DNA from: Phaffia rhodozyma
Lineage: Eukaryota; Basidiomycota; Tremellomycetes; Cystofilobasidiales; Mrakiaceae
NCBI GenBank assembly: GCA_014706385.1
Contig: JACGZH010000002.1
Span: forward strand, 310,001-374,000
DNA: 64,000 bases
Direction of reading: 5' to 3'
Below are positions 24,001-37,900 of this stretch, in pieces. Under the pieces are notes generated by a model that made no database searches, was not told where the DNA came from, and worked only from the letters and a program-made list of their open reading frames with translations. The number at the start of each line of letters is the position of its first letter. Position 1 is the first letter of the stretch. A program made the translations under genes and the position numbers.

Positions 24001-26464
24001 ACGACGTCGATCCAAACGACGAGAGCGATTTTCCTGTCCCTGATCTTGTCCTACCCACATCGATGTTACCCCCTCCGTTCGTCATCGACAACCCCGTCAT
24101 CGATATCGACGACGACAGCAGTTCAGTCTCTTCTCTCCTCGACCTGAGAGGGACTTCAACGATCACCACAGCTGTGACGATCAGTTTGCCGGTGTTAACT
24201 CTGACCGCGCTTTGAAATTCGGGAAGGATGGTGATCGAGGGGACGACAATCTGAGCAGCGCTCGACCCTTCGTATCGAACGTGATCAGATTGGCCGGACT
24301 TGACGGACAGAGCGCCTGATCGAACAGTGTCAAGGGGGTCGTTATCGTCTCCTTCGGAATCTCCATCATTGTTTTCATATTCGCCATAGACGCTTAGTTT
24401 GGGCTTGTGTAGAGGATTTAGTAAAGGTGGGGGAGGGCCGTTCATGCTTTTTGCGCCTGTCAAAGCGGCCAGTTCTAGAAAAGGTATTGAAAAGGAAAGA
24501 GAGAAGAGTCAGAAGAGAAACAAGCAGAAATCTGGGCAGAGTTCGTGACTAACTATTTGGTTTCCCGCTAGCTCCTCCGCTCGACCCGCCATCCTCGGAG
24601 ACCCGCATCGGTTTTCGACACACCCCACAAACTCCATATGACTGGACCTTCCGAACGTCTCCGAACCGGTTGACTTCCGGGAGTGGTCCATAAACATGCA
24701 CAAAGCAGTCCTATACGAACAATGCAGCGCGAAAGGGAGCAAGAAAGATAGGGGAGAGAAGAGTGATAGATTAAGTCCGCCTACTTCTGAGACAAAAAGT
24801 TTGAGAAGAAAGAAGAAGGGAAAACACACATGATGGATGGAATGTCCACATTCAGGAATCACGTCCGGTCTTTCTCCCGAAATCCTAAACTCTGCTCCAA
24901 TCCTCTCCACACAGACCGGACATTTATATCCGTCTTCTTGATCAGTGTCCTGGTTGACGACCAACGCCAATGGCGGACCCTGCGCTCTCGTTCCCGTACC
25001 TCCCCCAGCCCACCTGGTCGCTGCAGCTGGGTTTACTCCAAAAGAGCTGGGTGAGAGTAAGAATTGGTCGAATGTCCTCGACCGAGGAGATCGTTCGGTA
25101 GGAGTAGTGTTGGAGAGTAAGGCTGTTGGAAGAGCGAACGATTGGTTGAACGATACATTGTCTCCTGCTGCCATTGCTGTTGATGTCGTCTGTCTGGATA
25201 TCGCCGGCGAGGAAGACAGAGAGGTGTTTGAACCCGAGATGGACGTGTTTGAGGATGAAGGAGGCAAGCTGAAACTAGGTTCGACACCCGACATGGAACC
25301 CAAATGGGAATTAGGGAAGGATGATGAAGACGTGATTGATGATCGGCTGTTCTGCGCCGATGGAACAATCCCAGACGAGGACGTTTGAAACGATCCAATG
25401 GATTCTCTGATCTGACTGCGAGGATTAGGAAAAGGAACCGGCGGGAGAGCTACCGGAGGTGGACCGAGAGCGAGTCCGGAAAATGGTTCCTGATTGGAGA
25501 CCGACGGCGATGGCGGGGTTGCATAGATCATACTCGAACGACTAAGCCGCTTGAAGGAGAGGGATGATCCCACAGGATATGACACCTGGGAAGGCCTCGT
25601 GGGAGAATTTATGGTTGGGATTTGAGGTAAGTGGTAAGTAGTATTAGCAGCGGAATTGACCGTAGCATTGGTTTTGGCAGCGGTAGCGACCTGTGCATCC
25701 ACCCGAGGTGAACCCTCTTGATCCGGATCGGCAGGGGGAGGTTGAGCCTTCTTGATGTCCTGTGTTGGTGCACGTTCCATCCAGTTCGGACCATGAGAGA
25801 GGCCACGCACGCTTGAAGATTCGGTCATTAGCTTTATTGGGTACTCTGACTTGTCATCCGTTGACCGGGCGAATGTAGGCGATGACAAAGGTGACGGCGA
25901 GGCAGAGGCAAAGGCGGGCTGAGGAGTAGAGGGTGAATGAGAGAAAGACACATCCAATCTAGGATAGACAGTTGAACTTCCAGCCTGTTCATCGGATCCA
26001 TCAATCCCATCAACAGCTTCGTCACAATCTACCACCCAGTCCGCACCAAACGCGTCGAGATCCAGCGGCAAGAGTTTCGTTGGTTCAGATATCGGACTGA
26101 AATGCTCTGTCGGTGGTCGGTCTGCATTCGGACACATCGAGTAGGTGTGAATGATGATGGTGTATTCAGAAGGGTGGTGGCGAGAACGAACTGTGAGCGC
26201 AACGATGTTATTGATGGTCAAGGGAAACCAACCATGATCTCTTCGTCTCTTTCTCCAATGTCGTCCGACCTGTCCTTGAATCAACGAAACTTCTATTCTC
26301 TCTCCGGACTTGAAAATACTTGGGCCAGCGAAAGAAGATGTAGACAACGACTGAAACAAAAGGGTACAGAGCCGAGGAAGCGTGCGCAGTCGACCGAGAC
26401 ATTCACTGGCGGAGGGCGCAGTAGCCGCCAGCGATCTGTGGGATCTGTACGCTTGGTCCGACAT
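21030..26464 (-). CDS. RING-PH-vWA domain protein, Ste5/Far1-like scaffold candidate
   Basis: Eight exons (26464-24830, 24710-24554, 24474-22729, 22614-22488, 22383-22282, 22190-21807, 21690-21252, 21158-21030), 1572 residues with no frame break. A Ser-rich N-terminal half leads to a RING-H2 near residue 515-585: CPVCVERI, then IPECGHSIHHDCF across a junction, and YGVCGVCRKPM. A PH-like domain follows at about 800-990 (GYLLYLFKEALLLVQEP, LKVKASSLFKRMP, ending RRTWWDRITHLI). A vWA domain comes next (PIDILLIVSLTSPS, ALVTYENGP, LTGIALVCDSVDS, VPIHSIGYG); its metal site lacks the full DxSxS pattern. The end is helical (DRALLFVSRRNYKRAQRLM). RING, PH and vWA in this order is the architecture of fungal Ste5 and Far1 mating-MAPK scaffolds; RING-vWA ubiquitin ligases are the alternative. 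The start could also be the ATG at 26137. Confidence 0.7.
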
Positions 26465-26648
26465 GGGAAGAGACAGCGTACGTTCTTAGATTCATGTTCA
26501 CATTGTCATGTACAAACATTGGCAACACTAGATTAAACATGAACATTCGATAAAAACAAGGAATTCACATAATAACTGATAATAGCATCTACCGAACGCT
26601 CTCTACTCTCTGTGTGTTGCCCAGATAGGGGTTAATCCCTGGATATAT

Positions 26649-27822
<1,174 letters not shown>

Positions 27823-28989
27823 GATGAATAAATATAAAGAGTTGTAAGGGTGAGAGCAAGTGTGTGTAGAGTGTTGTGATGGATCAGTAGATGGTAGAGA
27901 AGAGTAAAAGCAAATTCTCTGAGGGAGGAAAAAAAAAGTCCCCATCATCAATTCTATTGCTTACATAATACTGTTCTAGCCGTACTTCGGCTTTCTTTGG
28001 GAATCACTCGGAAGGCCCGGGATAGAGTCCTTCCGAGAGAAAGAGAGAGAACACTCAAGACTGATGGCGAGACGGATATCATTCGTGGGATTTGTTCGTC
28101 ATTGGATTCATTTCCGTTCGCTGTCTGAGCCGCGAGAAGCTCGTTGAAGTAGTATCAATGTCTTCTCGGAGATTTACGACGTCTGCACGTTTATTCATTC
28201 GATAAAAGCTTGGACGTCTGGAAACATATACAATCATACTGAGTTCTACTTCGACATTGAATCCGTCTGAATCTCGAATCTTAGTCTTTCTTTGCAAAAA
28301 CGCATCTTCCGATTTCGGTCAAATTCGCGCTTGTTAATAAACCCTTTCTGTCCAACAGAGACTGTTCTCGGCTAAAATCGTCAAGTCATTTCGTCACGAT
28401 CATCGCGCTCAATCCTTCATATATGCAACATTCCCCTCGACCCACCACGGCCTCCGATACATACACTCAATCAACTAAGAAGAACTTTACAAAAAAAAAT
28501 GTAAACTCCTCAAGAGCTTACGGGTGTTGTTGAGCAAAAACAGATACAGGACACGTCCGCGGATACCAAGGAAGTCTATCCGAGAAGGTTGAAATCAGTC
28601 GCAAGCCAGAAAATGTTCACATCATTATCAGAGCTGAGACTGTTCCCTCACAAATTGTGTGAAACCATTTACTCTCAGCGCCATATCAACATGGTTCAAC
28701 CAGGACTGAACGATAGATGGTTTCCCACTCATAGACTTGAAGGATAAGAGTGACTAGCATGACGTAACAAGTTTGACTGGTCACGTGAGCATGTAACTAC
28801 AAAGTGCAACAGGCATCATCGCTAGACTGCGTGAGATCGGGTTGATGTCGTCTCTTTCTCTGACCTTCCTCTCTTTCAAGCCACCATCTGTGCACTTACC
28901 ATATTCTTTCTTTCCTCCCTTCGTTGTTCTCGAGTCAAATCGTTCGCTTTTACATTCAGTATCCTCTCTACTCTCTGTTATAATCCGTG
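27823..28989. promoter_or_regulatory. Divergent promoter region of TPI1 and VPS13
   Basis: About 1.17 kb with no convincing coding region. A CACGTG palindrome lies at 28782-28787 and a CRE-like TGACGTAA at 28760-28767, both about 200 bases upstream of the VPS13 start. The TPI1 side holds the A-rich leader. Confidence 0.5.
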
Positions 28990-31900
28990 ATGAGTAGTTG
29001 GGGTCCGTCAAGTGGCCTACGGAACCTGGTCTCTGGCCTGCTCAACAAGTTTCTGGCTCCGTACGTCGAGAATCTCAACACCGATCAACTCAACATCAGT
29101 CTATGGAGTGGTTCGTCCCGTGCTCTTATTATTGTTTTTATCAAATTCGTGTACTACTGTCTCTTGATTCCACTAGTAAGATCAACTGACTTGAGATTCT
29201 ACTCGCTGATCCTCACATATCAGGTGAAGTCGCCTTGAAAGGTCTCAAACTAAAGAGAGAGGCTCTCGACAAATTTCGATTGCCGGTAGATGTGATCGAA
29301 GGTCTGTCTCTGCCCTCACTCTCAATTTTTGCAAACACATCAAAGAAACACCGGCTCACTCGTGATCTCATTGAGTTTTGAAGGTCATCTCGGAACACTA
29401 AGGTTATCTGTTCCATATTCTGCGTTGGGAACCAAGCCGGTCAGCATCTATATCGAGGATGTCTACCTTCTCGCGGTTCCAAGTGGACAGAACAAGGTCG
29501 GTCTTATTTCCTGAATACTTTGTACCGCTGCTACGGCATGGAGAGATATATCCTGATCGTGATTCCGATATCACTCTGTCGCTCTGTCGACTCTACCCGT
29601 TGCCCTCTCTGTCTCTCGTTGATAGTCCACGCCAGAAGAAGATGAGAAGAGAGAGCAGGCAGCCAAGCAAGAAAGACTTGATGCCGCAGAGGCATTTGAT
29701 CTCAAGAGCCAGGTTTCTGGAGCAGGAGGGGCTGGTCAGTCTCTTTTGCTGCCACTGTCAGGTACACGATATGATCGACTTATACATTAACTTTTTCCAA
29801 TAGAAGAGCAAAAGAAGAACGAGTCAGCGCTAGCGGGGATGATTCAGAATATCGTCAACAATGTCCAGATCACTATCAAGAACATTCATGTTCGATACGA
29901 AGACAAGTTGAGCACGCCCGAGGTACGCATAGTTCCTTTCGTTGGTATGGAAGGTTCGATGTTCCATAATAACTTTTGCATTCGACAACATAAAATCGAA
30001 AATCGAAAACAGCATCCTTTCGCTATTGGAGCCACACTGGCAGAATTCAAAGCGATCTCGACTGATGAGAATTGGATGGAGACTTTCATTCACAATTCAG
30101 ACAAAGCGTTGCACAAGGTGGGTTTTTTTTTTCTTTTTTTTTCTGACAATCTCATCCTGGCGAACTCCGTAAACATTATCTTATTTTCTTTCTCTTCTCC
30201 TTCTCTCTTCTTCCATCGTATGGCTCTTTCCCCGATCTGCCATTAGATGGCTCAACTGTCCAATCTAGCAATCTATTTCGATACGGACGTAGGGTCCATC
30301 GTGAAGTCAGATCGAGCGTTGACCTTACTTAACTTTTCCGATCTGGTATGTATATATTCCCTATATCCGTGACGAGTTGTATCCAGCAACTGATTCGCTC
30401 AACTTGATAACCAGATCACGAGAGGAGATGGAAGTGACATGCATAAGCTCAAGGACCATCAATTCATCTTGAAGCCCGTCACAGGAGAGGGAAGAGTGAG
30501 TAAAGTTATGATTCCAGTTGCTTCGATTCCCAACTTCTAACTTCATCCGATTCGTCCTCCAATAGATCATCATGAATCATAAAGTGGATAAGAACACACC
30601 CGTACTAGACTGCCAGTTGCTCTTCCAAGAATTCGGTTTCGTTGTCGACGATGATCAGTATCGAGACGCGCTGTCGATGCTAGATCTGTTCCATTTCTAT
30701 ACCCGAACGCAACAAGTTTGTTCCACTTTTATCTCGCGTACAAGCTTCAGAAAATCTCTTGACGTTTGACTCCATAAACATAAACAGTACCAAAGATTCC
30801 GGCCAATCGAGGACTCTTTCAAAACCAACCCCGCTAGATCAAGACTTCGGTTCGCGCTCGATGCCATCCGATCTGAGGTTCATGAGAGGGATCGTAAGTG
30901 GAGTTGGGCATACTTCGCAGAGAGGAGAGATGATCGAAAGAAGTATGTTGAGTTGTATGTGAGAATGAAAACTAGTGTGAATGGGTTGTTAGTCGGAGAA
31001 GTAGGTTTTAGTTCTCATCAGTTTGCAACTTACAGACCAAGCAGGATATTAGTTGATTCCCTCCTTTGTTTCATGTCTCCAGGACCTCTCGGTATTTCAA
31101 CAACTTGAGAGGAAACTTTCATACGAGGATATCCGGTTTTACCGTTCTATTGCAAAATCCGAGCTTCGGAAAGATGCAGCGGCTAGACAGAAACTTGAGG
31201 AGGAAAAGAAAGCTGTGGCGGCTACGAAGAAGCCACAAGGTTGGATTGGTTGGGCGTTTGGCGCCAAAGGAAAGTCCGAGACAGATGCCTCCCATACCAC
31301 GGAGGAAGAAGTCATGACAGATTCCGACCGCCGAGGACTCTTAAGCCTCGTCGGTTACGACCCCGATGCTCAAACGGTCACACGTGATGTACCTAACGAC
31401 GCGCTCAAACTACGTGTCACCGCCAAACTTCAAACCGGATCGTTTGCCCTTCGACAAGATCCTCATGGAAAGGCGCTGGATATTGTGTCGATCGTTTGGG
31501 ACGCATTACAGGCAGATGTCATTCAGTACGACGAAAGCATGGATGCTACCGTCACGCTTGGCGGATTCAGAGTATACGACGGGTTCACTACCGAGTCCGT
31601 CTACCCCCAGATCGTCAGGGTTAAGGAGGAAGAGAACAAACGGCCTGCCGATTTGAGTGTCCAGGAAGCCGGAAGTGTGGTTGATACAGGCAACCCTTTC
31701 TTCTCATTGAAGTTTGAGCACAATCCGGTCGACGGTCGGGCAGATAATGGGCTAACGGTTAAGATGAGACATCTCGAGATTATCTACCATAAAGGTTATG
31801 TCGAGAGAGTGTTCAAGTTTTTCCAGCCGCCAGAGAGTCAGTTGGAGAGTATCACCGCGCTTATCGTTCGTTACCCAGGATTTTCTCTCTTCCTCGACAA

Positions 31901-34900
31901 CGGTGATATGTTGCTGATAATCGTCAATATTTTCACTTACGCATTCGAAAGGATGTGGCTAGCGAAACACTGGATGGAATTCGGAAAGAGACTCGAGCAG
32001 GCCTGGAGCTGGCGTTGCAGGTAGGGGTTTCTCGTCTTACTCATCTGTCTATCAACCATTGCTAACTGCATCCCCTTCCTCCATGTTGGGTATATCAGAA
32101 CCACAAGACGATAGACATCAAATTGGACATGAACGCTCCTATCATCATCATTCCCGAAAAGTATGTTTACTCATCAATAATCTCAGCATCTTTTTAACTC
32201 TGACAAATGGAACATTCGTTTTGCCGCCCGTGACAGCGTTGTCGAGAAGAACTGCCAGCATATCGTGCTTGATGCAGGACACATTGCTGTCTCTTCAGAC
32301 TTGGTAGCCAAGGAGGCAATGCAGCAGATTGAATCTAAAAAGGCTCAGCAGTATACCGAGGAAGATTTCCAGAGACTTGAATCGCTCATGTATGATCGGT
32401 TTACTATCAGATTGGATTCAGCTCAGGTAAGTTCCTTTTTTTTCCTTTCGGCCAGTAGCTCAGATCTGCTGTCTGATATCTTCTGGTCTGTCCGACTTTT
32501 TTGTCGCTCCCTTTTAATGACAATAGCTGTTGATGGGGAACAGCCTGGAAGCGTGTATATCTGCACTAGATTCTACCGAGAGTAATACTGAAGTACACGT
32601 GCTTGAACGAATTAACATGACATTCCTTGCGCAAAACGCGATCTTGAACGCTCCGAATATTACGAAATTCAAAGTGTCTGGACAGCTTCCGGTTTTGCAG
32701 CTTAACTTTTCGGACCGAAAGTACAGTGAGTAACCTGTTTACAGGTATCAACAAAGAGGAAGATATGTATTCAAAGCTGAACGTCTGTTGTTTGTCGACA
32801 GAAACCTTGATGCGTTTTATCGACGTGGCTATTCCAAAGTTTGGAGATGATGATCCTGCTCAACCGCCTGCTCGTCCTCCTCTTGTCTCGGCAGCTAGTC
32901 AATCGCGACACCTCAGCACTAGGAGTGGCGGGTTCAGACAGAAACCTAATATTGAGGAATACAACTTGGACGAGAACGAGAGTGTGATTGAGGATACACC
33001 GGATGCTGATGCAGAGGCTGATGCTGATGGGACAGACGAATTCTACGAAGCGCCAGAAATTACCTCGGATGTAAGGCTTCTTCTTTTTTTTTCTTTCTTC
33101 TTTTTAATACCTCTGCTTAGATAGTGGGACTTCGTCTTATAACGAATCAAAGCGGTTTGTTAAGTGTGCTCATTGTTGACGCTTGATTCCTTGCTTGGGG
33201 TGATAGACCTCTGATATTCACCAAATCATGTTTGAGTTCAAATTCGACGTCAAGAAGGTTCAAGCCTCGTTCTTCAAGTCTCAATCGTCTGGACCGGATG
33301 TCCATCTCCTGGATGCTGTTTTGGAGGGCTTCTATCTAGAATTTGCTCTCAGAAAGTTTGATCTGGGTGTGGATGTGTTCCTCAGGTAAGTGATTACACA
33401 CTTTCAAGACAGCTTGCTAGAAATATTCTTTCTTCTGACCCTGGTAAGTTTGCATTGAGTAGATCTGTTTCCTTGGCGATGATCGAGAACGGCGTGCGAT
33501 CTAGTCCGTTGATCAGTTCCGACGTAAAATCGAACCAATCGACGCATGACGACGATCTCGTCCGGGTTAAATACTCTAAGGTCCAAGCTGACTCTCCCGG
33601 GTTTCAAACCGTTTGGGAAGGTGTCGGCCAAACGATCGCAGTCGAGCTTTCGACATTCAACTTCGCGGTTTCACCCGTCCCAGTGCTCACGTTGTATGAT
33701 TACATCATGACAACGTTCGTTCCAAAGGACGATGCCTCGGCTGCTCCTTCGCCAAAATCTGTTTCAAAGGGCGAGCCGACCGAAGAGGAAGTCTTGGTGG
33801 ATTCCGCTTCAGACAAGATTCGAGTTCGGGTCAAACTCACTCGAGCTCGAGGTTAGTAAAAGTTCTCTTTTTAGATTCTGCCTTGTTATAGTATTGACAC
33901 TGATACTAACCTAATTTCTACATCTTAGTTTCCCTCTTTGAGGGAACTCGACCTTTGGCAACATTATCAATGGCCGCCGGTGAGGTCAGTCTGCTTCTTC
34001 GAGGACCGACGATGAGACTAGGAGCCACGCTTGGTCATCTTTCTTTGAAGGACGATTCCTCGATCATCTCCAAGAACAAGGATTTCAAGCAGCTTCTCTC
34101 CGTTGAAGGAGACGATGTTGTAGACTTCAGTTTCGAAAGCTTCGATGCCAACGACCACGCGACCTTCCCAGGATATTCCACTTCGATTTACCTCCGAGCG
34201 GGTTCCCTCAAATTCAACTTCATGGAGGGTCCTATTCGAGATTTGTACATGTTCGCCCTCTTGTTCTCAAAGCTGCAGCCGGTGTATGATGCTACATCTC
34301 AAGCAGTTTCTCAGGCAGCAACGCAGCGAGCATCAGAGCTTCAAAAGGAACGAATGCATTTCGACATTCTCATCAAAACACCCATCATCGTAATGCCTCG
34401 AAATGAGACGACTTCGAAGGATGTCCTTATCATGAGGCTTGGAGAGATTGTCGCTCGAAACACTTATGACGGAGGAGCGGCTGGAAACAACATCATATCT
34501 GCTGGCTTGCATGGAATCAAACTCACGTCCGAGTTCTACTATGATGATACCCTTACTACTCTCCAAGTGATCAGTGATATGAGCATCACATTCGATGTCA
34601 TTCAACCTGGTTAGCTCAGCACATTCCTCCTTTTGCCTCAGTTGTCTCCATGAGAATATATAACTAATTGTGGCCTATTTTACGATCGAATTTTAAAAGC
34701 ATATGTTGATCGAACATCCAACTTCACTGACCCAGATACCAAAGTATGTAGTTTATGTCTCAACTACCTCCAATATTATCAAATACTGATATTTCCTTTT
34801 GTCGAACGTCTCTCCAGATATCTGGTAAGATGTCAGAGGTTAAGCTTGCATTGACACAAAGCCAGTACAATCTGATTATGCAACTCGTCCAGTCTATGCC

Positions 34901-37900
34901 CCGAGTACTAGACAATCGAGACGATCTCTTAAAAATCGAGCCCAAGCTCCTTTCTGAGGTACCTTCAACTGATGTTTCTTCCGTCTCAGAAAGCCTCACT
35001 CCAAATAACAATTCTGGAGTTGATCTTCGACCAGAGCTCGGGATGATCTCTCGAGGCGAATCCGGTGAAGCCCTCAAACTCTGGACTAAACTTGATATGC
35101 GGTTTGAAGTTTCTTCCATTCGTTTGGAGCTGTTTGATTCAGAAGTAACAACCGAGGCTTCGCTCGCGGAACGTAGTATCGCCAAGTTCGCACTTCTTTC
35201 GACAAGAGTCAGCCTAAAGATGCTATCGGATGGAGCTCTCGATTTGGAGGTGATGCTTCGGGATATGACAATGTCGAATACTCGAGCTGGAAACTCAAAG
35301 TGGAGACAGATCATTCCAGCAGCTACTCACAACGGAGACCAATTGTATGAGTTGTTTCCTTTTTCTATAGTCTATCATGACTGAAACATGTACTAATTCT
35401 TCTTGATATCAACCGGTGGCGTAGTATGATGAGGTATACCATGTCGGGCGGAACAGACGGTTCGGCCCTGGCTATCATCACTATCGATAGTCCTCGTGTC
35501 ATTTTGGCTATCGATCCGCTTTATGCACTCTTACAATTCTTTACAAGCGGCTCCGAGTCATCTGAGGCTCCTCCTCCCACACCAGCAGATTCTGCGGATA
35601 GTGAATCCCCCCCTCCTCCTGCTTCTTCATCCAAACTAGCTTATCGAGTTGAGATCGTTAGCTGTGCGATCCTCGTTCTGGAGGATGATACCAATTCTGA
35701 GTCACAAGCGATCGAACTCTCGGTTGATCAGCTTCTTATGTCCCAACAGGTAAGGCTTCACGTTGAATTGTTCAAATTGTATCTATCTTAGCTCAACTGT
35801 TGTCGTGTTGCCATCTTTGTAGGGTATCCTCGCTCTAAACCTCCAAAAAGCTGGAATGTCATTGTCTCGAATGGACAAGCCCTCGGAATCTGTTCGATTC
35901 TTGGATGATATTGATCTAACCCTTTCGATCGACTCTCGATCTGTGTCAAACTATCAAACGACAGAGATCGAACTTGCCGTTCAGCCGATCATCTTCCGAG
36001 CATCTTACCGGGACATCACACTGATCACCAATATCGTTAATAGAGCAACATCTCTTCTGACCTCGGCGACTTCTCCTGCTAAGAGTACGGCAGACCATAA
36101 TGAGGAAGATGTAGCTTCTTCTGATGAGACGGGCCCACCAGCCTCTTACAGGGCTGCCCGACGAGTGTCAAGGGCGTCCACAAACACGAACACATCTCCA
36201 ACCCGCTCTACTGTTCGACGATCCTCCAACGCCCAACCAAAATTCGTAATCTCAACGGAACATGTTCGTACCTATAGCCTTTTTGTAGATTTATTCAATA
36301 TCTTATCCTTCACTTGTTACCTTTTCAAAACGTGAAATGTACACCCATCGGGATGTCCAGCTCAAAGCGAGTTTTGAAGGCTTCCAATTGATTCTCATCG
36401 GCGATCTCCATGAATTGCCTTTGCTTCACTTGCATGCTAAGGCTTTCAGTGCTACTGTTAGCGATTGGTCTGGTGATGTGAGTACTGTACTTTTTCTGAC
36501 TAGCTTTCTATTCCATAGTTTCTGATATGTTCATATATCACTTTGTTTCTCGCATTTCTAGATGAAATTTATCACCTCCCTCAAGCCGTCCATAACGTAT
36601 TTCAACTTGACGAACTCGGCTTGGGAGCCGTTGTTGGAGCCATACCATTTCACGCTCAAGGTAAGTCTTTCTTGTTTCTTAGACTGAAGATGCAACAAGA
36701 GTGGAACAAAGTCAGTACTGACTTTTTTGGCGTGCGGCTTCTGGAACCCATCATCAGGTTTCTAAATCTGAAGCTGGTGGGGAAGCTGGCAATATGGCCA
36801 TCAGCTTCTCTTCTAAGGAGAGACTCGAGTTGAATGTCACATCTACATTTATTGAGTTGGCCATCACCGCTACCACCCAATGGTCGAGTGAAAGTGAACG
36901 GATCCTCCGATCCGCTCGAGGAGGAGACGCTCCTTACTTGATTAGAAATCGAACGGGTTATCCAATCGAACTCTGGGCTGACAAAGGGGTGGCTCCAGGC
37001 TCTGCAGGGAGAACGACGATAGAGGACGGCTCTGAGGTTCCTTGGCGATTTGAAGACTACAAAACCTTAAGAGAGGCGAGTTCAAACTATTCTATCACCT
37101 GCGCGGTTCTATTTATTGACTTACCTTTTATCTACATTTCCTCAATATCATTTATAGCACGTGGGTGACAACATGCATCATAGCTTGAGCGTCCAGATCA
37201 ATGGTGCCGATTGGGAACAGCTGAAGAACATTTTTGTCGATCGAGAGGGAGAATATTCTCATCCGCTTCGACCCAGGCTGGCTAGAAATCCACATCGATT
37301 GATTTCTGACGTCAAGCTTGTCAACAACGTCAAATGGGTCACATTCCGGTCTCCTTTGCGAGTCGAAAACTTGACCCATGTACCTGTCGAACTCATCATT
37401 ATCGAGAAGACAGGCAAGCCAAGTGCTTCAGTCTACAAGATCGGTACGCTCTGGGTTTGCCATGATAAGATCTGATGAATGACGATCGTAAATGCTCATA
37501 TGTTCACTGTCTATTTGACCCAACAGCCCCGGGCGAAGATTGCGCTCTCCCTATTGAAGCTGCTTATCATAAAAGATTTAAGCTCCGCCCTGATCGTGAG
37601 TTTCGCCATTTAAATATGTTGTTAGTTAATTCGAGTACTGACTTGATTGAACTATCTCTCGCGTAGCTGGTTTCGACTTCTCATGGTCCACGGAGAGCTT
37701 TCACTGGTAAGTCATATTCTCGCAAGACTGTCCTAATTGAGTCTCGTTAATGTCTGTCACTCTTTCTCCTTCACAGGGAGGATCTTCAAGCTCGGCCCGT
37801 CCGAACCATTGATTGTAGATCTCATACTTCCAAGGAAGCCCCTTTCAGATTCCAGGCATCTGCGGTTATTAAAAAGAGCGAGATGTCCGCCAAGTAAGAT

